Positions 26,902 through 36,312 of a stretch of DNA of 64,000 nt are shown here, in pieces; position 1 is the stretch's first letter, and the number at the start of each line of letters is the position of its first letter. The notes beneath the pieces were generated by a model. The model ran no database searches. It worked only from the letters and a program-made list of their open reading frames with translations, and was not told the DNA's origin. Both the position numbers and the translations under genes were made by a program. This DNA comes from Paenibacillus aquistagni (GTDB lineage: Bacteria; Bacillota; Bacilli; Paenibacillales; Paenibacillaceae). The DNA is taken from positions 186,001 to 250,000 of the forward strand of contig NZ_FXAZ01000001.1 in the NCBI RefSeq assembly GCF_900177815.1. The letters are read 5' to 3'.

Positions 26902-27891
26902 ATGCTAGAGCATAAGCACGAGCTTGAAGGGACTTATGATTCGCTGATCGAGACGATATGCGCTAGCTTCCAACTAGGTACATGGTCAGGTCATTGGGAG
27001 CGTCTTGGCGGTTCTTTCAATGAAACGCTGCGGCTTGGCACCGATCAAGGAACGTATGTCTTGCGCATGCTTAGTCCATCTATCAATTTGGAGCGCATGA
27101 ACGAGCTTCAATCTATCGTTAACCATCTGCATGATGAAGGCTTGCCTGTAGCCGTGCCATTGCTAGGCAAGGAGCAGTCCTGCGCGGCAGTCTTCAACGG
27201 ACGCCTGATCCAAGTCACGCCAAACTTGCCGGGAAGGCGCTTCCAATGCAAGGAAGCTCAGGTGAAAGCCAGCGGACATATGCTAAAGTGGTTCCATCGT
27301 TCCCTCCTTGGGTGTAATCTTAAGGAGAAGCCCGGCTACTCATTCTACCCCCCGAGACGTTACTACGAGGATGCGATGACGAAGCTTGGACAACTCAGGA
27401 ACATTCCTATAGATGAACAGCGGCTAGCCGCATGTTATATTGAACGGACGTTAGCCTTATGGGAGCAGATGAATGAACTCCCTCGATCGATTCTTCATGG
27501 GGACTGGCATTTTTGGAATCAACTGTATACCAAGAGCGAGATTAGTGCTGTGCTGGATTATGATTATATGGAAAAAGGCATACGCATCCATGATGTAGCG
27601 TATGCCTTGTGGTGCATCTATATTTTGCTGCCAGAGCACAAAGACTCCTTCGATATGGCTTTTCTTGAAGGGTACGGGCATCTAACCGATGAAGAGCAGG
27701 CGCTCCTGCCTGATATGGTAGCGCGAATCTCGCTGTTCTTCCTGCTACACTCGCTTCATCACGTAGAGCCTGCGGCAAAGTGGAAGCAGCAGGCCATGAG
27801 ACAGCTTCCCCTCCTGCAGTGGCTGGATGGAGAAGGACGGGATCGCCTGCAAGCCTATCAGACTTTGCAGATGAAGAACATGGGAGAATAG
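26902..27891 (+). CDS. CotS/CotI-type phosphotransferase
   Basis: A 329-residue aminoglycoside-phosphotransferase-fold protein. The N-lobe runs GGSFNETLRLGTDQGTYVLR; the catalytic loop is ILHGDWHFWNQLY and the metal-binding motif VLDYDYMEKG, both intact. It resembles homoserine-kinase type II/CotI (YtaA) proteins. Divergent from the ytcC-cotS-cotSA operon, which supports a coat role; sugar or small-molecule kinase activity is the alternative. GGGAGG lies 6 nt before the ATG. The 197-nt divergent region contains no promoter I can assign with confidence. Confidence 0.82.
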   Translation: MLEHKHELEGTYDSLIETICASFQLGTWSGHWERLGGSFNETLRLGTDQGTYVLRMLSPSINLERMNELQSIVNHLHDEGLPVAVPLLGKEQSCAAVFNGRLIQVTPNLPGRRFQCKEAQVKASGHMLKWFHRSLLGCNLKEKPGYSFYPPRRYYEDAMTKLGQLRNIPIDEQRLAACYIERTLALWEQMNELPRSILHGDWHFWNQLYTKSEISAVLDYDYMEKGIRIHDVAYALWCIYILLPEHKDSFDMAFLEGYGHLTDEEQALLPDMVARISLFFLLHSLHHVEPAAKWKQQAMRQLPLLQWLDGEGRDRLQAYQTLQMKNMGE

Positions 27892-28036
27892 CAAGCTTTC
27901 AAAGCATTAAAGGATCACTTGAAACGCGCGCGCTTGCTATTCATGGCTTGCAACGGAGGCATGCTGCTCCTGCTTGGTTAGGAGCAATCCTATTGTTTGA
28001 GTATCGTAACAAGAACTTACAGGACAGGGAGGGGAA

Positions 28037-28528
28037 ATGATGAAGACAGAGCAGCATATTGACATTCGGCTTCGTCCGCTACTGCTGCCAGAAGATCTTA
28101 AGCACGCCATCGCATGGTATCAGGATGAAGAGGTGCTCTACTATTCTGAGGGCATCGGTGTTCGACCATACAACGAAGAGCGGCTAGAGCTTATGTATGG
28201 CTATTTGAGCCGAATTGGCAAAGTATATATTATTGAGGCGATAGAAGAGGGACTCTGGCAGCCGATTGGCGATATCACCTTGTCTGAACAAGATCTTCCA
28301 ATAGCGATAGGGCATCCGGATTATCGCTCCAAAGGGATTGGGCGCAAAGTGCTTCAGCTTATACAGGAGGAAGCGAGAAGGTTTGGATGGACAGAACTCA
28401 AGGTGAAGATGATCTATGACTATAATGAGCGGTCGAAGCGGCTGTTTACCAGCATGGGTTTTGAGGAAAAAGGACAGGGCGTTGACAGTAATGGCGTATT
28501 GTACCGAAGTTACGTATGTGCGTTGTAA
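28037..28528 (+). CDS. GNAT-family N-acetyltransferase
   Basis: A 163-residue acetyltransferase of the RimJ/RimL-like branch. IAIGHPDYRSKGIGRKVLQL carries the acetyl-CoA pyrophosphate-binding RxxGIG motif (here RSKGIG). YNERSKRLFTSMGFEEKGQG is the conserved C-terminal block. Two ATGs (28037, 28040) follow GGGAGGGG. It lies 145 nt after the CotI-like gene, same strand, perhaps co-transcribed. The substrate is unknown. Confidence 0.87.
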   Translation: MMKTEQHIDIRLRPLLLPEDLKHAIAWYQDEEVLYYSEGIGVRPYNEERLELMYGYLSRIGKVYIIEAIEEGLWQPIGDITLSEQDLPIAIGHPDYRSKGIGRKVLQLIQEEARRFGWTELKVKMIYDYNERSKRLFTSMGFEEKGQGVDSNGVLYRSYVCAL

Positions 28529-28645
28529 GAACCGTACTTATGAGAGAGGCGTCCAATGAGGCGAATTGTAGTAGAATGGCAATAGGCGCCTCAGGAGACA
28601 ATAGAAACGCTTATTTCTGTTCACAACCGAGCATTGTCGTAAACG

Positions 28646-28686
28646 AAACAAGCTGCCTTCGGTCGCAAACCGGAAGCAGCTTGTTT
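28646..28686. terminator. bidirectional terminator
   Basis: Perfect 11-bp stem AAACAAGCTGC / GCAGCTTGTTT with further pairing inside, between convergent acetyltransferase and ydbT genes. Nothing else was found in the 296-nt gap. Confidence 0.75.
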
Positions 28687-28824
28687 GGCTAGGCTTTTCA
28701 ATATCATAACAGAGGGCTTTGACCAAGCTGAACGCTGAGCAACGTCGAATGAAGTCCTTGGCTTGTTGTTATTCCCTGCCTATCTATCGAGCATGTACGG
28801 CATCCGATGAGGTGCTGACATAGT

Positions 28825-30447
28825 CTAGTCTGTTAGCTTAATCTCTTTGGCTCGTCCTTTATACCATTCGAAGAAGGCGACGGCCTGCTCCAAGGGAACA
28901 TCCTGAATGCTGGCGTGATAGATCGGCTTCGAGCGGTTGGTTGTTTCGATCGTGGCAAGCCCAAGCCAGCGCTGGATCGGATTGCGTGCAACTTTGACTT
29001 CAATGACCTTTTCCCGCTTGGAAATAAACATATGGGTAGACCAGCTGCCTGTTCTGAATTGTATAAAGCGCTGATTCATGACATATCGGGCATTCCGATA
29101 ATCAAGGATACGAGTCAAGATGATAGAGATGAGAAGAACAGCAGCTAATACCCACCACCAGCCGTGGAATCCGAACCAAGAAGGTGTGAAATAAAGCAGG
29201 GCCCCAAGCGCAATGATAAAGATCCAGCTTGGTCTTGCAAGTCTAGACCACAGGGAGGCTTTAGGCAGCTTCTGCATCATATTACTCAGCTCATAAGCGG
29301 GTAGAATCTCTTGAATCATCGCGTAAGCCTGCTGTACAGGAAGATAGGGATATAAGGAACTGCTCGAAAGTTTCGCGTCTTCTAGTGATAGATCTCCTGC
29401 GCTTGTCAACTTTACCTCGGCTAGACCAAGTAATCGCTTCATCAAGGGCTGCTTGATCTCTACAGCTTGTACTTTGTCTTTGGCAATCGAGAAGGAGGAC
29501 TCGTTCAGGACGCCTCTTACAATGTAAATATGCGAGTCATCCGATGAGATCTCGTATTTGCCATACAGCAAATAGGTACGCACCATACCAAAAGCAAGCG
29601 ACAACGCGATAAGCGCCAGAATGATTATGATGGTGAGCCACCAGGAGCTAAGCACTTGGTTCGCAAGTCCTTCTGCCTCCTGCTCGACATGGAACATGTC
29701 ATTGAGCTTGAAATAAAAGGATACGAGCAGCGGAATGAGCACAAGAAAGCTTAAGGATGTAAAGGAAGCTTTGATCGTATCTTTTCGAGTTGGCTGAAAA
29801 TGTATGGTTCGTGTTGAACGATTCTGCGCAACAGAAATGTTGTTTGGTGCCGCTTCTTCGTCCTTGTCGAGAACTTCACTTAAATTTACATTGCAGGCTG
29901 AACGGCCGCCTGCTTGCTCTCCATGTAATCGAGCAGGTGCATGAATGCCTTCATGTGCTGCATCATCTTGATGAGAGCTGGCATTCAGCTGTTCGTCTTG
30001 GGCCTCGTCAGATCCTGTCACACGCTCGATGATCCTTGCAGCCTCAGCCTTCGTGATGGCTTTGAATACGACGGCTGCATCTTCCCCGCTGATTCCAGTC
30101 TCGAACCGAAGCGAAGTAACATGAAGCATGCGGTGAACGAAGGACGTGTGCTGGCTATGATTTTGCACCTTGGAATAAGGGATGGACTGCTTCGTTTGCT
30201 TCAGCAACCCTTTATACAGTTGAAAAGCATGTTCATCGAGTTCATAACGCTTCGTGAGCCATCTCTGTATGATCGCCATCAAGCTGATTCCAAAGATAAA
30301 GTAGAAAATGATGCGGCCGTAAAATACAAATGCAGATGTGGATTGCCACTGCAGCACGAATAAATAAAAGGCGGCGATAGCTGAATTCTTGATCAGTCTT
30401 CCGAGCTCAAACAGCATGACAAGCGGATGATAGCGCTGTGGTCTCAT
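28825..30447 (-). CDS. ydbT: YdbT-like membrane protein with bacterial PH domains
   Basis: A 540-residue protein with paired membrane helices near residues 15-60, 225-290 and 395-430, each followed by a beta-rich bacterial PH (bPH_2) domain; the repeated signature is a W/F-S-I-A-K-DKVQAVEIKQP-type strand and KREKVIEVKVARNPIQRW. Between the first and second units is a variable acidic insert. The start is 30447 behind GAGGTGG; the open frame continues upstream into ydbS but without a ribosome site. Its ATG overlaps the ydbS stop. The pair resembles B. subtilis ydbS-ydbT, of membrane-stress function. Confidence 0.88.
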   Translation of the reverse strand: MRPQRYHPLVMLFELGRLIKNSAIAAFYLFVLQWQSTSAFVFYGRIIFYFIFGISLMAIIQRWLTKRYELDEHAFQLYKGLLKQTKQSIPYSKVQNHSQHTSFVHRMLHVTSLRFETGISGEDAAVVFKAITKAEAARIIERVTGSDEAQDEQLNASSHQDDAAHEGIHAPARLHGEQAGGRSACNVNLSEVLDKDEEAAPNNISVAQNRSTRTIHFQPTRKDTIKASFTSLSFLVLIPLLVSFYFKLNDMFHVEQEAEGLANQVLSSWWLTIIIILALIALSLAFGMVRTYLLYGKYEISSDDSHIYIVRGVLNESSFSIAKDKVQAVEIKQPLMKRLLGLAEVKLTSAGDLSLEDAKLSSSSLYPYLPVQQAYAMIQEILPAYELSNMMQKLPKASLWSRLARPSWIFIIALGALLYFTPSWFGFHGWWWVLAAVLLISIILTRILDYRNARYVMNQRFIQFRTGSWSTHMFISKREKVIEVKVARNPIQRWLGLATIETTNRSKPIYHASIQDVPLEQAVAFFEWYKGRAKEIKLTD

Positions 30448-30941
30448 AAGCGGTCCACCTCGCCCACCTTCGCGTACTGTGCAATCTGATTGCGCAGTGC
30501 GACAGCAACCTCCTTCGGAAGAGCGGGGATGGAATGGGAAGAGCCCATCGTCTCTATCGAGATGGAGCATAGTCCATATTTTCTTAGCAGCGGCCCTTGA
30601 ACAGTAGATACGGATTGAATTTTTGTCATGGGAACGAGCTGGTGCATTTCCTTCCACGCGCCGGACTTTAGCTGCAGGAATTGCTCATCGACGCCATAGC
30701 GCCAATTTTTATACAGCAAAAAGGGCTTGATCAAGGACCAAATGCTTGAGATTATGGACAGAATGGTAATAGCGATAAGGACCCAATAGACCCATGGATA
30801 CCAATCGTAGCGATAATCGAGATAAAATAAGATCCCAAGCACGACAAATCCAATGATGTTAAGCAAGGCATCGCTGATAAGCCATACTTTGACCGCATCC
30901 TTGGACAATCGGTGCTCTGGGGATGGGATGTGCGTACTCAT
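30444..30941 (-). CDS. ydbS: YdbS-like PH-domain membrane protein
   Basis: A 165-residue protein with two membrane helices (about residues 20-65) followed by one bacterial PH domain (YGVDEQFLQLKSGAWKEMHQ, then LVPMTKIQSVSTVQGPLLRK and LCSISIETMG). This is the single-domain partner of YdbT and overlaps it by 4 nt, so the two are translationally coupled. AGGAGTG precedes the ATG. The pair probably acts as a membrane complex; in B. subtilis it affects bacteriocin resistance. Confidence 0.9.
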   Translation of the reverse strand: MSTHIPSPEHRLSKDAVKVWLISDALLNIIGFVVLGILFYLDYRYDWYPWVYWVLIAITILSIISSIWSLIKPFLLYKNWRYGVDEQFLQLKSGAWKEMHQLVPMTKIQSVSTVQGPLLRKYGLCSISIETMGSSHSIPALPKEVAVALRNQIAQYAKVGEVDRL

Positions 30942-31116
30942 GATTTCACTCCTAAGTTGTTTCTGTGGATGTTAGCTGCAAGGGAACCATTCATATTATC
31001 ATACTACGTGAACGTATACGAGATCGTTTCATCGTCTATTATACGATACGCTATCAACCCGCAATGGATTTCAGTGTAGATGCTGGAAGGATGCGAAGCG
31101 AGGAGGGGGAATACAG

Positions 31117-32334
31117 ATGAACAAGTTAGTCATAATTGAGCAGCTTGAGAAGCAGCTGGCGCTGGAGGGCCATCTTATTGGGGTTGCGGCAGGCTCGGGT
31201 ATGACCGCAAAGTATGCTGAACGGGGCGGTGCGGACTTTATTCTCGCGTTGAGCTCAGGACGATATCGCCAGATGGGAGTCAGCTCACTAGCTGGCTTTA
31301 TGCCGTTTAAGAACAGCAATGAGCTTGTCATGGAGTTCGGCTCGCAGGAAATTATCCCAGTTGTTCGTCGTGTACCTGTCGTGTTCGGACTCTGCGCTAC
31401 GGATGTTACTCTTCATCTTGATTCATATCTGGACTTGATCGAAGCACATGGCTTTGCGGGAATCAATAATTACCCGACAATCGGCATGATGGATGGACAA
31501 TATCGCGAGGCGCTCGAGGAAGCAGGACTGTCTTTTGATAAAGAGGTGGAGGCGATTCGGCTTGCGAGCGAGAAGCAGCTGTTTACGGTCGCGTTTGTGT
31601 TCAATGCGGAGCAGGCGAAGAAGATGCTTCATGCTGGCGCGGACGTTATCTGCGCTCATCTAGGCTTCACCAAGGGAGGCGTGCTCGGCGCTAAGAAGGT
31701 GCTGTCGCTTAAGGAAGGTGCGCTGCTTGCGCGGGAAGTCTTTGCTGCTTGCGAGGAACAAACGCGGGCGAAGCAACCTTTTTACATGGTGTACGGCGGA
31801 CCGATCAGCACGCCAATTGATGTGAAGACTATGTACAGCCTGACTGGCGCGCATGGCTATATCGGCGGCTCCTCATTCGAGCGCATTCCTGTGGAAGATA
31901 CGATTGTGAAGACGGCTTTTGATTTTAAGCGGGCAGGCGTGTCGAGCCAAGATGGGGATCTGAAGCGCCACATGGAAGAACTGCGGCAGCATTATGATTA
32001 TGTATCCTTTGTTAAAGAGTATGTAGCGGAGCACTACCATGAGGATATCACGTTCAGCGAGATTGCTAGACTTGCCCATGTGTCGCGAACCTATCTGAGC
32101 GCTTTGTTTAAGAAGGAGGTAGGCTATCCCTTTAGTGCCTATTTGACCGAAATCCGTATGAGCAAGGCGAAGGAGTGCATGCAAGAGGGCCATGTCAAGC
32201 TTGCGGATGTCGCAAGCCTGGTTGGATACAACGATTATGTGCATTTTAGCAAAATGTTTAAAAAGCAATTTGGCCTCTCGCCGAGAGCTTATCAGCAGCA
32301 GCTTGAGCCGAAGCAAGAGCAAGACGAAGCGTAA
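31117..32334 (+). CDS. PEP-hydrolase-type TIM barrel fused to AraC DNA-binding domain
   Basis: A 405-residue fusion. Residues 1-275 match the family of the enzyme encoded at 33892-34722: SGRYRQMGVSSLAGFMP, GFAGINNYPTIGMMDGQYRE, AHLGFTKGGVLGAKKVLSL and IGGSSFERIP. The conserved HGGPI of the enzyme is YGGPI here. Residues 300-395 form an AraC-type double helix-turn-helix (ITFSEIARLAHVSRTYLSAL, then LADVASLVGYNDYVHFSKMF and FGLSPRAY). AGGAGGGGGA precedes the ATG. I infer a regulator whose sensor is a duplicated enzyme domain, controlling the downstream Tm-1-like and PEP-hydrolase genes. Confidence 0.9.
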   Translation: MNKLVIIEQLEKQLALEGHLIGVAAGSGMTAKYAERGGADFILALSSGRYRQMGVSSLAGFMPFKNSNELVMEFGSQEIIPVVRRVPVVFGLCATDVTLHLDSYLDLIEAHGFAGINNYPTIGMMDGQYREALEEAGLSFDKEVEAIRLASEKQLFTVAFVFNAEQAKKMLHAGADVICAHLGFTKGGVLGAKKVLSLKEGALLAREVFAACEEQTRAKQPFYMVYGGPISTPIDVKTMYSLTGAHGYIGGSSFERIPVEDTIVKTAFDFKRAGVSSQDGDLKRHMEELRQHYDYVSFVKEYVAEHYHEDITFSEIARLAHVSRTYLSALFKKEVGYPFSAYLTEIRMSKAKECMQEGHVKLADVASLVGYNDYVHFSKMFKKQFGLSPRAYQQQLEPKQEQDEA

Positions 32335-32501
32335 GGAAAGGTTTGAGTTTAATCGTACATATGCACAAGAATAGCATACATAATGACAATTATTTATATA
32401 AAAGAAAGCGTATACTTAAGTCATAAACAAAAGCAAAGAGCAATTATCCTAACAATCGAACGCTTCCCTATAGAAGGGAAGATGGACAAGGAGGAACGCC
32501 C

Positions 32502-33713
32502 ATGAAAACGGTAGCAGTAGTAGGCACGTTTGACACAAAGGGGAAAGAATTCCAGTTTGTTCAAAGCATCTTGCAGGGTTTAGGTGTAAACACGCTTATG
32601 ATTCACAGCGGCGTATTTGAACCGATGTTTGTGCCGGATATATCGAATCAAGATATCGCGCAGGCTGTTCATGAGGATATGAATGATATCGCAAGACAAA
32701 AGGACCGCGCCAGGGCGACTGAGGTGCTGGCACGCGGCTTAGAGGTGCTAATTCCGAAGCTCTATAAGGAAGGAAAGTTCGACGGGGTTCTGTCCTTTGG
32801 AGGAAGCGGTGGAACATCCATTGTTACGCCTGGAATGAGAGCGCTTCCGATCGGAGTGCCGAAGATGATGGTGTCCACGGTAGCTTCAGGCAATGTATCT
32901 CAATACGTCGGCACCAGCGATATTATGATGTATCCATCGATAGTGGACGTAGCGGGATTGAATACGATTTCTATCAAGATCTTTACGAATGCGGCACTTG
33001 CGATGGCAGGCATGGTGAAGCATGAGATTCCAGAGCAGGAAGTTGAGAAGAAGCCGTTGATAGCAGCGACGATGTTCGGCGTGACGACACCATGTGTCGA
33101 TCAGGCAAGAGCCTATCTGGAAGCACAGGGCTACGAGGTGATCGTATTCCATGCGACAGGCGCAGGCGGCAAGACAATGGAGAAGCTGATCGAGTCCCAC
33201 TACTTCGACGGGGTGCTTGACTTAACAACTACGGAATGGTGTGACGAATTGGTTGGCGGTGTGCTGAATGCAGGCCCGCATCGTCTAGAAGCGGCAGGTC
33301 GTGCCGGGGTGCCGCAGGTGGTCTCTGTTGGTGCGATCGACATGGTCAACTTCGGTCCTTATGATACGGTGCCAGCGAAGTTCCAAGGAAGGAATCTGTA
33401 CAAGCATAATCCGACGATCACGCTCATGCGCACAACTGCGGAAGAGAACGGGCAGCTCGGCAAAATCATTGCTGAGAAGCTGAACAATGCCAGTTCGAAA
33501 ACCGCGCTAATGCTGCCGTTAAAGGGCGTATCCGCGCTTGATGCCGAGGGGCAGCCATTCTACGGGGCTGAAGAGGATCGGATGCTGTTTGACACGCTGC
33601 GACAGCATATTGATGCCACGAAGGTGGAACTGATCGAAGCAGATACGCATATTAACGATGAGGCCTTTGCCCTTCAGGCGGCGAAGAAGCTGGTAGAGCT
33701 GATGCAGGCATAA
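32502..33713 (+). CDS. Tm-1-like ATP-binding protein (UPF0261)
   Basis: A 403-residue protein. It begins VAVVGTFDTKGKEFQFVQS; GVLSFGGSGGTSIVTPGMRA, MMVSTVASGNVSQYVGTSDI, GMVKHE and LTTTEWCDELVGGVLNAG are hallmark blocks of UPF0261, the N-terminal half of the tomato Tm-1 antiviral protein. In plants and fungi that half is fused to the TIM-barrel family encoded by the neighbouring genes, so the bacterial pair is the split form. AAGGAGG lies 8 nt upstream. A small hairpin (CTTCCC/GGGAAG, 32463-32481) precedes the ribosome site. The biochemical function is unknown. Confidence 0.92.
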   Translation: MKTVAVVGTFDTKGKEFQFVQSILQGLGVNTLMIHSGVFEPMFVPDISNQDIAQAVHEDMNDIARQKDRARATEVLARGLEVLIPKLYKEGKFDGVLSFGGSGGTSIVTPGMRALPIGVPKMMVSTVASGNVSQYVGTSDIMMYPSIVDVAGLNTISIKIFTNAALAMAGMVKHEIPEQEVEKKPLIAATMFGVTTPCVDQARAYLEAQGYEVIVFHATGAGGKTMEKLIESHYFDGVLDLTTTEWCDELVGGVLNAGPHRLEAAGRAGVPQVVSVGAIDMVNFGPYDTVPAKFQGRNLYKHNPTITLMRTTAEENGQLGKIIAEKLNNASSKTALMLPLKGVSALDAEGQPFYGAEEDRMLFDTLRQHIDATKVELIEADTHINDEAFALQAAKKLVELMQA

Positions 33714-33891
33714 TCAGTCAGTGGAGCTGATCTTGACTAGACAGTATGCCGTTCGATTCAGGGCAGCATGCTCGTAGGGCAAGCAGGGGAAACAAGCAGG
33801 AACCGATATGAATCGTTCAGGATAAGCCGTTCTTTTTGACCAGCCATGCAGTACTGCAAATGCAGCACTTACGATTAAGGAGGACATCATC

Positions 33892-34722
33892 ATGATGCAT
33901 AATAGAGAAGAAATCATCAAAGCGTTGAAAGAGCAAGTCGCACAAGGCAATAGTATTCTTGGAGCAGGGGCAGGAACGGGTATCTCTGCGAAGAGCGGGG
34001 AAGCTGGCGGCGTAGATTTGATTATCATTTACAACTCAGGACGCTATCGGATGGCAGGACGCGGATCGCTCGCTGGACTTTTGCCTTATGGCGATGCAAA
34101 CCAAATTGTTGTGGATATGGGTGCTGAGGTGCTTCCGGTTGTGAAAGAGACGCCCGTGCTGGCAGGGGTGTGCGGTACAGATCCATTCCGCATTATGGAC
34201 GTATTCTTGAAGCAGCTGAAGGAGCAAGGCTTCGCGGGTGTTCAGAACTTCCCGACAGTTGGCCTGATTGATGGCGTGTTCCGTGCAAATCTTGAAGAGA
34301 CTGGCATGGGCTATGATCTTGAGGTCGATATGATTCGCAAAGCCCATGAGCTAGATCTCTTGACTACACCTTATGTATTCGATGAAGAGCAGGCGATCAA
34401 GATGGCGAAGGCAGGCGCGGATATTCTCGTTGCTCATATGGGTCTTACAACGAAGGGAACGATCGGTGCGAAGACTGCCCTTACATTGGATGACTGCGCG
34501 GAACGCATTCAGAAGATTGTCGATGCAGGCAAGTCGGTTAATCCAGACATTATGGTCATCTGTCACGGCGGACCGATCGCTGAGCCAGAAGACGCACAAT
34601 ACATCTTCGAGCATACAAAAGGCGTAGACGGCTTCTTCGGCGCTTCCAGCATTGAACGCTTTGCGGCTGAAGTGGGCATCAAGCAGCAAGCAGAAGCTTT
34701 CAAACGCGTAAAGCTGAACTAA
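33892..34722 (+). CDS. PEP-hydrolase-family TIM-barrel enzyme
   Basis: A 276-residue TIM barrel of PF09370 type (named PEP_hydrolase; COG5564 Tm-1-like C-terminal half). Motifs: [69 protein letters not shown] and [14 protein letters not shown]. It follows the UPF0261 gene by 178 nt and ends in a strong terminator. GGAGG precedes two ATGs. The reaction is not established for bacterial members; a role with the UPF0261 protein in one pathway is inferred from conserved pairing. Confidence 0.92.
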   Translation: MMHNREEIIKALKEQVAQGNSILGAGAGTGISAKSGEAGGVDLIIIYNSGRYRMAGRGSLAGLLPYGDANQIVVDMGAEVLPVVKETPVLAGVCGTDPFRIMDVFLKQLKEQGFAGVQNFPTVGLIDGVFRANLEETGMGYDLEVDMIRKAHELDLLTTPYVFDEEQAIKMAKAGADILVAHMGLTTKGTIGAKTALTLDDCAERIQKIVDAGKSVNPDIMVICHGGPIAEPEDAQYIFEHTKGVDGFFGASSIERFAAEVGIKQQAEAFKRVKLN

Positions 34723-34838
34723 AGCATTGATCATCCATGTGCTGATAATAGATGCAAGCTCATGAATCGTGCAGGCAGCATGTGGGATTATAGATCTAAA
34801 GTGTATATAAAAATACTTGAACGATAAGCTCAATAAGG

Positions 34839-34880
34839 GAAGCCCGCGGCAATCGAAGCTGCGGGCTTCTTTCTTTTTCT
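34839..34880 (+). terminator. terminator of the Tm-1-like cassette
   Basis: Stem GAAGCCCGC / GCGGGCTTC followed by a T-rich run TTTCTTTTT, 116 nt after the TIM-barrel stop. Confidence 0.85.
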
Positions 34881-34917
34881 GCATGGTTGCTTCAACGATG
34901 TCAGATCATGTTCTGTC

Positions 34918-34968
34918 TTGTCACATGCATATGTAAATGCAATAATATGAAAAAGGTAACATTTACAT
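34918..34968 (+). promoter_or_regulatory. promoter of metE-like gene with flanking inverted repeat
   Basis: TTGTCA (34918-34923), 17-nt spacer, AATAAT (34941-34946). Perfect 9-bp inverted arms ATGTAAATG (34931-34939, in the spacer) and CATTTACAT (34960-34968, past the start site) flank the -10 region. A repressor site is inferred. No SAM-box or T-box motif is seen. Confidence 0.5.
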
Positions 34969-35010
34969 CTTGAATCATCATTAGCTTATAGGGAAAAGAG
35001 GAGAGTTCAC

Positions 35011-36147
35011 ATGAGTCAGCAGCAAGCCGTTAGCAAGAGAACGACACCGCCGTTCCGTGCGGATCAAGTGGGGAGCTTTCTTCGCCCGCAAGCGTTGAAG
35101 GAAGCAAGGGAGCAGCATCAGCAAGGCAAGATCACCAAGGAGGAGCTCCGTAAGATTGAAGATCGCGAGATCAAGCTGCTTGTGGAGAAGCAAAAGGAGA
35201 TTGGGCTTCAAGCGGTTACGGATGGGGAGTTCCGCCGGACATGGTGGCATCTTGACTTTATCGAAGTGCTAGAGGGCATTCGCGTATACGAATTTGAGGT
35301 TAAGGGCCTATTTAATGGCGCGATGAAAAAGGCCAAGGGATATACGGTAGCCTCCAAGCTGGCGTTTCCGAAGGACCATCCCTTCCTTGAAGATTTTAAA
35401 TATTTGAAAAGCATAGCAGGCGAGCATGCAGCGAAGCTTACGATTCCTGGCCCGAATATGATCTTTCATTCTGGCGTAATCGCTAGTCAGGCCTACCTCG
35501 ATAAGCCCGCATATCCAACGCTTACGGATGTGGCGCAGGATATCGTGCAGGTGTATCAGGATGCGATTCAAGCTTTCTATGATGCGGGCTGCCGCTATCT
35601 CCAGCTCGATGATACAAGCTGGGGCGCATTGTTCAGCGATGACTTCCGCGACAAGCTTCGCCACAATGGCTTTGATCCAGATGAGATGACCAAGACGTTT
35701 GCTGATATTACAGTAGAGGCGTTAAAGCATAAGCCTAGCGATATGGTCGTTACCCTTCACATCTGCAGAGGCAACTTCAAGTCTTCATGGCTGTATCAAG
35801 GCGGCTATGAGCCGATTGCCGAGCAGTTGTTCTCTCGTGTGAATGTGGATGGGTTTTTCTTAGAGTTTGACAGTGATCGAGCAGGTGACTTTAAGCCTCT
35901 GCGCCACATTAAGGATCAGCAGGTCGTGCTGGGCTTAATTACGACGAAGACGGGGGTCATGGAAGATAAGGAGGCTATTAAGAAGCGGGTGCAAGAAGCC
36001 GCTGAGATGGTAGATATCCACCAGCTATGCATCAGTCCTCAGTGCGGCTTCGCTTCTACTGAAGAAGGAAATACGATTGCCGAGCAGGAGCAATGGAATA
36101 AGCTTGGGCTTGTTGTTGAGCTAGCACAAGAGATCTGGACATCATAA
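35011..36147 (+). CDS. MetE-like methyltransferase (YxjG/YxjH family)
   Basis: A 378-residue protein, the length of B. subtilis YxjG/YxjH, corresponding to the catalytic C-terminal half of cobalamin-independent methionine synthase. FRADQVGSFLRP starts the barrel; DGEFRRTWWHLDF, YLQLDDTSWGALFS, LHICRGNFKSSW (His-x-Cys zinc ligands), FFLEFDSDRAGDF and SPQCGFAS (third Cys ligand) are intact. It probably transfers a methyl group to homocysteine or a related thiol; the physiological methyl donor is unknown because the folate-binding N-terminal half is absent. Monocistronic with GAGGAGAG ribosome site. Confidence 0.92.
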   Translation: MSQQQAVSKRTTPPFRADQVGSFLRPQALKEAREQHQQGKITKEELRKIEDREIKLLVEKQKEIGLQAVTDGEFRRTWWHLDFIEVLEGIRVYEFEVKGLFNGAMKKAKGYTVASKLAFPKDHPFLEDFKYLKSIAGEHAAKLTIPGPNMIFHSGVIASQAYLDKPAYPTLTDVAQDIVQVYQDAIQAFYDAGCRYLQLDDTSWGALFSDDFRDKLRHNGFDPDEMTKTFADITVEALKHKPSDMVVTLHICRGNFKSSWLYQGGYEPIAEQLFSRVNVDGFFLEFDSDRAGDFKPLRHIKDQQVVLGLITTKTGVMEDKEAIKKRVQEAAEMVDIHQLCISPQCGFASTEEGNTIAEQEQWNKLGLVVELAQEIWTS

Positions 36148-36152
36148 ATGGC

Positions 36153-36231
36153 AAAGAGCCGTTCGATAGATTCGCAGAATGAGGCACTTATATGGCCCGT
36201 TGATCCGATTCTATCGCTTCGGCTCTTTTTT
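36153..36231 (+). terminator. terminator of metE-like gene
   Basis: Long hairpin with outer stem AAAGAGCCG / CGGCTCTTT and inner CGATAGA / TCTATCG, then a run of T; starts 5 nt past the stop. Confidence 0.9.
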
Positions 36232-36312
36232 CGCCCAATTCCTCTACGTGTAAGCGAGGTTAAGCGTGCAGGTCTTGCAGGTGAGGCATGGAACTCGTAA
36301 CATATTGGTCCT

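Noticed and set aside
34723-35010. SAM riboswitch or T-box before the MetE-like gene
   Set aside because: None of the conserved core motifs is present; only a protein-type inverted repeat was found.
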